A DNA stretch of 64,000 bases from Clostridium beijerinckii (GTDB lineage Bacteria; Bacillota; Clostridia; Clostridiales; Clostridiaceae). The translations under genes and the position numbers were made by a program. Under the pieces are notes generated by a model. The model was given only the letters and a program-made list of their open reading frames with translations. It ran no database searches and was not told where the DNA came from. Positions 56,295 to 64,000 of this stretch are shown here, one piece after another. The stretch covers positions 4,194,078-4,258,077 of the forward strand of contig CP029329.1 in the NCBI GenBank assembly GCA_003129525.1, written 5' to 3'. Position 1 is the stretch's first letter. Each line of letters starts with the position of its first letter.

Positions 56295-56636
56295 CTATTT
56301 AAGTTCCACCGGATTAATATATACTTCTCCTTTACCAAGTAATATAATTGTGTAATTAGGAAGAATAGGTATTGTATTATGCTTTTCTGAATTGGGTGTC
56401 AGCCGTATAGCTTGAAGTATATTTTGATCTTCATCAGTAATTATAATAGACATGGTATCTGTTGATGAAATGTTTGAAACAGAATAAATGTCATCTTTTG
56501 AATGATTAAAATCAGATAATGTATAAATACCTTGGGTAAGATTATTAGTAGTTAAAGCTGCAAATGCAGGTTTTAATCCACTTACAATAAATGTTAAACA
56601 TAAAAAAGTCAAGAATAAAACAGTAAATCTTTTCAT
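56295..56636 (-). CDS. Small secreted protein, paralogue of 16978-17298
   Basis: 113 residues: signal peptide (FLTFLCLTFIVSGLKPAFA) and a short beta-rich mature part (QGIYTLSDFN, VSNISSTDTMSIIITDEDQN, QAIRLTPNSEKH, NYTIILLGKGEV). AAAGGTGG precedes the ATG. Function unknown. Confidence 0.72.
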   Translation of the reverse strand: MKRFTVLFLTFLCLTFIVSGLKPAFAALTTNNLTQGIYTLSDFNHSKDDIYSVSNISSTDTMSIIITDEDQNILQAIRLTPNSEKHNTIPILPNYTIILLGKGEVYINPVELK

Positions 56637-56802
56637 TACAACTCCACCTTTCAGTTATATTATACTCAATGAGCCTAATAATATTAGTCCTTTTTACTTT
56701 TACAATAAAATCCCTACTTTAAAACACTTTGTAAATATCCCATTATTTAATTTTCAAAGGACATTTTCCTATCTTGTTACGTCAAAGCTACATATTACGT
56801 AT

Positions 56803-57098
56803 CTAAAACATTAACTTAACAATATAAGCAATTATGATGTATAAACCTACAATTATTGAAAATATTCCAACAGCCTTATTTCCCTTGTGAGTTTCTTTTG
56901 AATCTAAACCTTGTGACAAGTTAACTTGATATAAACCACTAAACAATTGAGTACCCCCCCAAATAACATCACAATATAACTATCTCCATAATAAGGAAAC
57001 GAAAGGAATAGCGCAACAATTGTAAGTATACTAAATACAATGCTTGCTAAATAAAATACGTTATTGTTAATTTTCAAGTTTAATAACTCCTGTCTCAT
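56803..57098 (-). pseudogene. Small membrane protein gene, frameshifted at a G7 tract
   Basis: From ATG 57098 the reading gives two membrane segments (FYLASIVFSILTIVALFLSF; DSYIVMLFGG) and then fails at a run of seven G. With eight G it continues TQLFSGLYQVNLSQGLDSKE, THKGNKAVGIFSIIVGLYII to a stop at 56803. Sequencing error or phase variation are both possible. Confidence 0.65.
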
Positions 57099-57188
57099 TA
57101 TTTCTAAATAATTTCTTCGTCATATTTACTATTATTCATTAGATTATAGTTCTTAATAACACTTATTATAACATAATTTACAAAAATA

Positions 57189-57476
57189 TCACACAAATTG
57201 TACATATATTGATTCTCTATTTTTCACATCTTTTACTTTGATATATAAATGTGTTACATTGCTTTGAGACATAAAGTTCTTAGCCTTTATTATCTCTTTA
57301 TCTATATCAAATATTTGAAGCCATTTGGACCACTTAATATAATTGTTGATATATTTTGTTGCAACACCATTAAACCTATTCATCCATTTCTTTAAATTGC
57401 TATTGAAAGCATTAATATGTTGCATATGATATGATCTATCTTTATGTTTCCTCTTTTTATACAATACCCAACTCAT
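57189..57476 (-). pseudogene. IS1595-family transposase C-terminal fragment
   Basis: 95 codons: HMQHINAFNSNLKKWMNRFN, GVATKYINNYIKWSKW is the end of ISXO2/IS1595 DDE transposases. The catalytic part is missing. Confidence 0.75.
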
Positions 57477-57479
57477 AAG

Positions 57480-58024
57480 TTATACGTATATTTCAAAAAA
57501 ATTGGTAATTATATTTATACTTAGTGAACATTGATCATTAATTTTCTAAGTATAAATACAATTTCAGGAACGGTTATCTACATGGATATCCATTCCTGAA
57601 ATTATACTTATGCGATGAATATATACAGACTAGAAATAAGGGTCATGCATTTGCTCCAGTTACGGAAGATTTTGATGGGTGCTTCTAAGATCACAAGTTG
57701 TACCCAAAATGCTAGCCTCAAAGATAAACGCTCACAGAGAAAGTTCGAAGAACGAAATGTAAAATTTCGATTCTCACTTTTTGAACAAGCATTTTGGAAC
57801 AACTTATAATCTAGAAGCGCAACCATCAAAATCTTCAATGTAACATTCCGCAAAAGCATGACCCTTATTTCTAGTCTGTATATATTCATCGCATAAGTAT
57901 AATTTCAGGAATGGATATCCATGTAGATAACCGTTCCTGAAATTGTATTTATACTTAGAAAATTAATGATCAATGTTCACTAAGTATAAATATAATTACC
58001 AATTTTTTTGAAATATACGTATAA
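57480..58024. repeat. Centre of the long inverted repeat: palindromic element
   Basis: The symmetric arms run in to about 57648 and 57856; the 208-bp loop between them is itself an imperfect palindrome (ATTTTGATGG...GCTTCT both sides) and closely matches the interior of the 33341-33740 element. A further AATTTCAGGAA hairpin lies on each side. Confidence 0.85.
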
Positions 58025-58027
58025 CTT

Positions 58028-58314
58028 ATGAGTTGGGTATTGTATAAAAAGAGGAAACATAAAGATAGATCATATCATATGCAACATATTAATGCTTTCA
58101 ATAGCAATTTAAAGAAATGGATGAATAGGTTTAATGGTGTTGCAACAAATATATCAACAATTATATTAAGTGGTCCAAATGGCTTCAAATATTTGATATA
58201 GATAAAGAGATAATAAAGGCTAAGAACTTTATGTCTCAAAGCAATGTAACACATTTATATATCAAAGTAAAAGATGTGAAAAATAGAGAATCAATATATG
58301 TACAATTTGTGTGA
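58028..58314 (+). pseudogene. Mirror of IS1595 fragment (57189-57476)
   Basis: One A is missing from an A-run near 58148, which breaks the frame seen in the left arm. Confidence 0.8.
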
Positions 58315-58404
58315 TATTTTTGTAAATTATGTTATAATAAGTGTTATTAAGAACTATAATCTAATGAATAATAGTAAATATGACGAAGAAATTATTTAGA
58401 AATA

Positions 58405-58700
58405 ATGAGACAGGAGTTATTAAACTTGAAAATTAACAATAACGTATTTTATTTAGCAAGCATTGTATTTAGTATACTTACAATTGTTGCGCTATTCCTT
58501 TCGTTTCCTTATTATGGAGATAGTTATATTGTGATGTTATTTGGGGGGGTACTCAATTGTTTAGTGGTTTATATCAAGTTAACTTGTCACAAGGTTTAGA
58601 TTCAAAAGAAACTCACAAGGGAAATAAGGCTGTTGGAATATTTTCAATAATTGTAGGTTTATACATCATAATTGCTTATATTGTTAAGTTAATGTTTTAG
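58405..58700 (+). pseudogene. Mirror of frameshifted membrane protein (56803-57098)
   Basis: Same G7 tract and same frameshift as the left arm. Confidence 0.75.
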
Positions 58701-58866
58701 ATACGTAATATGTAGCTTTGACGTAACAAGATAGGAAAATGTCCTTTGAAAATTAAATAATGGGATATTTACAAAGTGTTTTAAAGTAGGGATTTTATTG
58801 TAAAAGTAAAAAGGACTAATATTATTAGGCTCATTGAGTATAATATAACTGAAAGGTGGAGTTGTA

Positions 58867-59208
58867 ATGAAAAGATTTACTGTTTTATTCTTGACTTTTT
58901 TATGTTTAACATTTATTGTAAGTGGATTAAAACCTGCATTTGCAGCTTTAACTACTAATAATCTTACCCAAGGTATTTATACATTATCTGATTTTAATCA
59001 TTCAAAAGATGACATTTATTCTGTTTCAAACATTTCATCAACAGATACCATGTCTATTATAATTACTGATGAAGATCAAAATATACTTCAAGCTATACGG
59101 CTGACACCCAATTCAGAAAAGCATAATACAATACCTATTCTTCCTAATTACACAATTATATTACTTGGTAAAGGAGAAGTATATATTAATCCGGTGGAAC
59201 TTAAATAG
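58867..59208 (+). CDS. Mirror of small secreted protein (56295-56636)
   Basis: Protein identical to the left-arm copy, 113 residues. Confidence 0.75.
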   Translation: MKRFTVLFLTFLCLTFIVSGLKPAFAALTTNNLTQGIYTLSDFNHSKDDIYSVSNISSTDTMSIIITDEDQNILQAIRLTPNSEKHNTIPILPNYTIILLGKGEVYINPVELK

Positions 59209-59351
59209 TGATTTTGTTTCATTATGAATTATAAAAATAAATAATAAGTGTAAAATATCGCATTATTCAGATGAATTTGCGATATCTTTTTATACACAAT
59301 TCTATTTTAAAGCGAACTATATGTTAAATTAAGAAAGGGGAAAAATATACG

Positions 59352-59738
59352 ATGAAAGCACAAATTAATCTTATTACGATTTGGACAAATGATATAGATA
59401 AAATGAAAAATTTCTATAATCAAGTTCTTGGATTTAGAATTGAAAGTGACCTTGGTAATTATGTTGAATTTGAAAACGATGGAGCAAGATTTGCTATTTG
59501 TATGAGAGATGTTATGTATGTGTATAGTAGTGAATATAGGAAAGAGTCATTTGGACAAGGCTTTGAACTTGCTTTCCCATGTGAAAATCCTAATGATGTT
59601 GATGAATCATTTAAGGAGTTAATCTCTAAAGGAGCAACATCTGTTCATGAACCACAAAATATGCCTTGGAATCAAAGAACAGCACTATTTGCTGACCCAG
59701 ATGGAAATATACATGAAATTTTTGCAGAAATTAAATAG
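59352..59738 (+). CDS. Mirror of VOC-family protein (55765-56151)
   Basis: Protein identical, 128 residues. Confidence 0.8.
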   Translation: MKAQINLITIWTNDIDKMKNFYNQVLGFRIESDLGNYVEFENDGARFAICMRDVMYVYSSEYRKESFGQGFELAFPCENPNDVDESFKELISKGATSVHEPQNMPWNQRTALFADPDGNIHEIFAEIK

Positions 59739-59864
59739 TACGTAGTTTTCTTTAAAACGTAATAGTAATTTATTGTACATAAATAGGAAGTAATAAAAGT
59801 AGGGACACTAAAGTTGCGATAAGTCAAAAGATTTAAATAAAAATATTTAAAGGAGTGATTACTT

Positions 59865-60305
59865 ATGAATAAAGAATTGGTTGTAAAGAAAGAAATTGAA
59901 ATTAATGCTGATGTATCTAAAGCTTGGAACGCCTTGATAAATCCTGAATTGATAAAACAGTATTTATTTGGTACTGAAGCAATTTCTGAATGGAAAATCG
60001 GAAGTCCTATAATTTTTAGAGGAGAGTGGGAAGGGAATATCTATGAGGACAAGGGATTAATTTCAAAACTAATAACAAATAAAGTTTTCAAATATGCTTT
60101 TTGGTCTCCTTTCTCTGGTTTGGAAGATAAACCAGAAAATTATGCAAACATAACTTATGAATTGATGGAAAAAGGTGAAGATACTTTACTTTCAGTTACT
60201 CAAGACAATATTAAAACAGAAGAAATATTTAATCGAACTTGTGAAAACTGGGACATTATTCTCAAAGGATTGAAACAAACAGTTGAAGATAATATTTATA
60301 ACTAA
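59865..60305 (+). CDS. Mirror of SRPBCC/AHSA1-like protein (55198-55638)
   Basis: Protein identical, 146 residues. Confidence 0.8.
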   Translation: MNKELVVKKEIEINADVSKAWNALINPELIKQYLFGTEAISEWKIGSPIIFRGEWEGNIYEDKGLISKLITNKVFKYAFWSPFSGLEDKPENYANITYELMEKGEDTLLSVTQDNIKTEEIFNRTCENWDIILKGLKQTVEDNIYN

Positions 60306-60383
60306 TTATTACACATTCTTATTATGTTGATTCACAACGTTAGGATATTACGATTTATTTTCATATCAAGGAGGGTTTACAAT

Positions 60384-60944
60384 ATGACAGTTTATATAGC
60401 ATTTTTAAGAGGTATTAACATAGGTGGAAAAAATATAATTAAGATGACAGATTTGAAACGAGTATTTGAATCAATTGGGTTTTGTGAAGTAAAAACATAT
60501 ATTCAAAGTGGAAATGTTCTATTCAAATCAAATGAAGCAGAGAAATCTCTGTGTAATAAAATTGAACATGAGATTGAGGCAGTTTTTGGAATTCCTGTAA
60601 AAGTTATTTTGAGGACATCTACAGAGTTAGAACAGATTATTTTGAATTGCCCATTCTCGAAGGATGAAGTAACAGAAGCAGAGACGTTATCCGAAGTAGA
60701 GAGTCTGTATGTTGCATTATTGGCACATAATCCTTTAAAAGAAAAGATTGAGTACATAGATGTTTATAGAACTGAAAGTGATAAATATCATATTGTAGGG
60801 AGAAATGTATATCTTTTATTCCATCATAGTATTCGAAATTCAAAACTTGCTAATAATCTTTATAAATTGAATGTATCAACAACTGTGCGTAATTGGAAAA
60901 CATTAAGCAAACTTGCTGTATTAGCAAAAACTATGGAAATATGA
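60384..60944 (+). CDS. Mirror of DUF1697 protein (54559-55119)
   Basis: Protein identical; start at 60384 behind AAGGAGG. Confidence 0.8.
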   Translation: MTVYIAFLRGINIGGKNIIKMTDLKRVFESIGFCEVKTYIQSGNVLFKSNEAEKSLCNKIEHEIEAVFGIPVKVILRTSTELEQIILNCPFSKDEVTEAETLSEVESLYVALLAHNPLKEKIEYIDVYRTESDKYHIVGRNVYLLFHHSIRNSKLANNLYKLNVSTTVRNWKTLSKLAVLAKTMEI

Positions 60945-60998
60945 AATGTTATTTGTGAAAGTTCTTAATACGTAGTTTTCTTTAAAAACGTAATAGTA

Positions 60999-61163
60999 AA
61001 ATATGGTGATAATACTGTTGGAGCTTATACAGTTGGAATTAAGCAGAACAATGAATATACTTTGGAAATGTTATTTATTCACCCAGACTACAGGAACAAT
61101 TATCTTGAAACTATTGAATGGAAGCATATAGAACAAAATGATAAGTATAAAATTGAAATTTGA
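60999..61163 (+). pseudogene. Mirror of GNAT fragment (54340-54504)
   Basis: Same 54-codon C-terminal fragment next to the boundary motif. Confidence 0.6.
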
Positions 61164-61176
61164 GGAGAGGTTAAAA

Positions 61177-61662
61177 GTGAAATTATCAATTATTTATTTT
61201 AGTAAAACGGGAAAGACACATACAATGGCAGAAGAAATTGCAAAGGGTATGAAAACTATAGAAAATATTGAAGTGGGAATATTTGATATTGAAAATATAG
61301 ATTATGAGTATATAAAGGAAAGTAAAGCTGTTATTTTTGGAACTCCAACTTATTATGCTAATACTTGCTGGCAAATTAAAAAATGGTTTGATGAATCGCG
61401 TGACTGTAATCTTTCAGGTAAAATAGGGGAGTTTTTGCTACTGCAAATTTCCCACAGGGGGAGCAGATACTGCTATTTTAACAATTATTATTCATCTTAT
61501 GGTAAGAGGAATGTTAGTTTATTCTGGCGTTCCGCAATAGGTGAACCATATATTCATTTAGGGCCAGTAGCCTTAAAAGAAAATTTCGAAGAAAGTAAGG
61601 AACTTTTCAACGTATTTGGAAAGAGAATTTCAGAAAAATGTATAGAACTATTTAAGGAATGA
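61177..61662 (+). pseudogene. Mirror of flavodoxin (53838-54326), three single-base deletions
   Basis: G5 to G4 near 61429, G6 to G5 near 61458 and GG to G near 61527. The three losses restore the frame at the end but scramble about 33 residues between, including the third flavin loop. Confidence 0.85.
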
Positions 61663-61903
61663 TTTTAATTATCTTTCAACTACTTACATTTACTTTATTT
61701 AATTCAACTTTCCTAATATGGTGTTTTTTTTATACGGATATATAATTAGTTGGAACATTTAGTGCAGATTCAATTCTTAAAGAGAAGAAATGACTTACAA
61801 CACAATTTTCTTAAAAGGTATAACAATCAAGATTTTGTAGTTGCTACAACATTGTAATTAACTGTGTAGTAGTAGATAAAGAGTAATTTGTAGAGGAGAA
61901 AAG

Positions 61904-62328
61904 ATGAGTATGAAACTTGCTTATGAAGCTCCAGCAGCCCAAGACTATGTGAGCCTTCGGCTACGTTCTGGAATGGGAAATAAAGATTTAAATAGAAGCC
62001 AGATTGCATTAAAGAATTCCTTGTTTACAGTATGCCTATATGACAAAGAAGAACTGATTGGATTCGGCAGAGTAGTTGGCGATGCGGTATAACCTACGTT
62101 GTGAGTGATATTATGGTAGACAAGAAGTATCAGCGTAAAGGTTATGCAGAGAAAATTATGAAGGCCATTGACAGTTACTTTGAAGAGAATACACACGAGG
62201 ATAGTTATATTTGCCTAATAGCAAATAAGCCTGCTGACTTGCTATATAACAAGCATCAATTTGAGTACTTGCCAGAAAACAGGTGTGGAATGTTGCGAAA
62301 ACAAAATAAAGAAAACGGTAACTATTAA
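61904..62328 (+). pseudogene. Mirror of GNAT (53171-53596), one deletion
   Basis: GATGGCGGT in the left arm is GATGCGGT here (about 62083), which splits the 141-residue protein. Confidence 0.85.
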
Positions 62329-62399
62329 AAATTTCGATTTGAAGTTGAGTAATATAAACAGTAATTTGTTAGAGAGATTATATAAAGAGGGGAAAGAAA

Positions 62400-62851
62400 A
62401 TGACTGAAATACAAATGTGGGATGAATATATTAAAGTTAACATAAATGCTAAAAATTACGAGGCATGGCATTTGGTGGAAATACACCTGACATGCCAGAC
62501 TTATTGGCTGAATTAGTATTAAATGGGATTAAAACTGCAACAGCTAGTGCGTATCCTTGTTATGTTGCAGAAAATGCTCCATTGCCATCAGTTGGAGGAT
62601 ATAATTTGATATTAAATACAAAAGGAGAAGCTGTTTGTATCACAGAAACGATAAAAATATATACAATACCTTTCAACCAAGTGAAGGAGGAACATGCATA
62701 TAAAGAAGGTGAGCTTGATCGTACACTTACATCTTGGAGAAAATGTCATTCTGAAATTTTCTCTATGGAGCTAAAAGAGATTGGTCAAGAATTTACAGAA
62801 AATATGCCTGTCGTTTGTGAAGAATTTAAGGTTGTATACCCAATAATATGA
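62400..62851 (+). pseudogene. Mirror of ASCH protein (52647-53099), one deletion
   Basis: GGG is GG near 62467, so the first 22 codons are out of frame with the rest. Confidence 0.85.
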
Positions 62852-62952
62852 GTATAACTAGTGGTTTTAAAATTCCAATTTAAGGATGTACCATATAAAT
62901 GGTGATTTTTGGCGATGGAATAATGCAAAAAAGTAATAAAAGAGGTATTTAA

Positions 62953-63063
62953 ATGGAAATTGTGGCAGGTATAATTGGTGTTTTAATAATGATAATAATT
63001 GGCATGCTCTTTGGAAGAATAAATATAAGTTTCAAAATGTGTGTTCAGAAGATAGCAGTATAA
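62953..63063 (+). CDS. Mirror of 36-codon membrane peptide (52435-52545)
   Basis: Identical reading with AGAGGT ahead of the ATG. Confidence 0.3.
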   Translation: MEIVAGIIGVLIMIIIGMLFGRINISFKMCVQKIAV

Positions 63064-63066
63064 TAT

Positions 63067-63139
63067 TAAGGAAACTCGACTCACATACGTTCGCTGAGTA
63101 AGTTCGAGCAGCCAAATATAAAATTTGGACTCTCACTTA
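63067..63139. repeat. Mirror of palindrome core fragment (52359-52431)
   Basis: Same sequence in reverse complement. Confidence 0.7.
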
Positions 63140-63210
63140 AACGATGAAGCACAGAAAATAATATTAAATACAAAAGGAATAATGAACTCAAGGTTATGGG
63201 AGTGAAATCT

Positions 63211-63954
63211 ATGGATAGTAATATAAAGAATTATTTAAATAACCAAATGATACGTATTCCTGGTGGTGTGGAATATTTGAGGAATTATCGCGATGAACAG
63301 AAATGGATTAGTTCAGATTCTAAAATGAGCATACCTGGACAAAAGGGAAATTTGACAGAAATTAAAAGAAAATTTGAAATTAAGCCTTTTCTTCTTGCTA
63401 AATATCCAGTTACAAAAAGCTTATATGAAGTAATCTTTCATAAGGTACAAGATAATATAGAGGTGAATTATACACCAATTGTGAATGTATCTTGGTACGA
63501 TGCTATTTCATTCTGCAATCTACTTTCAAAGGAATGTGGATTGAATGAATGTTATACTTTTGAACTAAATGGCAGTAATGTGTTTTGTGATTGGAATGCC
63601 GATGGATATAGGTTGCCGACAGATGCAGAATGGCAGTATGCTTGTAAATCTACATCAACAGGTTATAGGTATGGAGAGATAGAGGACATTGCTTGGTATT
63701 GTGAGAATTCGGAAGGCAGGATTCATGAGGTGGGTAAAAAAGAGCCTAATAATTGGGGATTATACGATATGTTAGGAAACACATGGGAATGGTGCTGGGA
63801 TTTGTACGATGAAAAAACATATGGTCAATATCGTATTTTTCGTGGTGGGAGCTGGGCTGAACAGGCTAGAGGATGCGGAGCTACTTGCCGTCGTCGTGGG
63901 CATCCCTCATTTGGAATAGATGATCTAGGATTTCGTTTGGCTAAATCTTTCTGA
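63211..63954 (+). CDS. Mirror of SUMF1-domain protein (51544-52287)
   Basis: Protein identical, 247 residues; start 63211 behind GGGAGTG. Confidence 0.8.
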   Translation: MDSNIKNYLNNQMIRIPGGVEYLRNYRDEQKWISSDSKMSIPGQKGNLTEIKRKFEIKPFLLAKYPVTKSLYEVIFHKVQDNIEVNYTPIVNVSWYDAISFCNLLSKECGLNECYTFELNGSNVFCDWNADGYRLPTDAEWQYACKSTSTGYRYGEIEDIAWYCENSEGRIHEVGKKEPNNWGLYDMLGNTWEWCWDLYDEKTYGQYRIFRGGSWAEQARGCGATCRRRGHPSFGIDDLGFRLAKSF

Positions 63955-64000
63955 AAAGAAGAAGGTCATAATTAGGAAATTTCTTGTAGATTAAATGTTT

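Larger units (their letters stand above)
51498..64000. repeat. 12.5-kb inverted repeat (probable fold-back assembly artefact)
   Basis: Coordinates of mirrored genes sum to 115503 near the centre and fall to 115498 at the edge, reflecting single-base deletions in the right arm. Every left-arm gene recurs on the plus strand. The right arm runs to the end of the window. Confidence 0.97.

Noticed and set aside
44190..57150. Calling the cassette region a true integron
   Set aside because: No integrase and no canonical GTTRRRY core could be shown at every boundary.
57608..57889. Opposed ORFs in the centre of the inverted repeat (also 33524-33706 and part of 21359-21688)
   Set aside because: They read through palindromic elements; products have no family resemblance.
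51498..64000. Genuine biological gene amplification by inverted duplication
   Set aside because: One-sided homopolymer deletions and run-off at the window end fit an assembly fold-back better; kept only as an alternative in the finding.

Overview
The window is AT-rich, with strong AAGGAGG-type ribosome sites, many TTG and GTG starts and typical clostridial families (UviA/UviB, FliB, DUF1659/DUF2922, Fe-dependent dehydrogenase, GntP). It most likely comes from a solventogenic Clostridium of the C. beijerinckii type. The genus is an inference from gene content and style. No rRNA, tRNA or CRISPR array was seen.

Layout. (1) 1-2365: edge of a cation diffusion facilitator, a broken acetyltransferase-like gene and the dipeptidase pepV. 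(2) 2366-11364: a sugar-acid operon (aldolase, YjhG-type dehydratase, GntP permease, broken FGGY kinase, Fe-alcohol dehydrogenase) with a divergent IclR regulator. It reads as a D-xylonate (Dahms-type) route to pyruvate and glycolaldehyde; kdgT and IS110 remnants follow. (3) 11272-15305: a galactoside module (truncated PTS EIIA-EIIB, GntR regulator, GH35 beta-galactosidase) bracketed by two direct copies of a small palindrome. (4) 15303-20808: small regulators, an HxlR/FMN-reductase pair and a dehydrogenase/TetR pair. (5) 20861-28292: a decayed prophage replication and immunity module: DnaD-like protein, DnaC-like loader split by a group II intron, antirepressor, two XRE repressors, twin operators and a phased ~37-bp repeat array. 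(6) 28378-33114: diguanylate cyclase, a UviB-like holin and a UviA/TcdR-like sigma factor. (7) 33237-43662: cadC/cadA metal resistance, phosphoesterase, DUF1659/DUF2922 pair, fliB and a PaxB-like membrane protein. (8) 44190-57476: a run of mostly single-gene units (GNAT, DUF1232, TauE/SafE, ASCH, DUF1697, SRPBCC, VOC and others) separated by recurring hairpin motifs and containing gene fragments, which looks like a cassette-type accessory region. (9) 57480-64000: a near-perfect reverse complement of 51498-57480.

The right arm of that inverted repeat differs from the left by single-base deletions, nearly all in homopolymers, and these break ORFs intact in the left arm. That pattern fits a long-read fold-back at a contig end better than a real 12-kb palindrome. 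Right-arm genes are listed but should be counted once.

Repeats are the other main theme. A 60-73 bp palindrome occurs six times, often exactly where genes are broken; a 105-bp element occurs twice, once at the break of a kinase gene; and larger (200-400 bp) imperfect palindromes lie at 21.5, 31.7, 33.3 and 57.6 kb.
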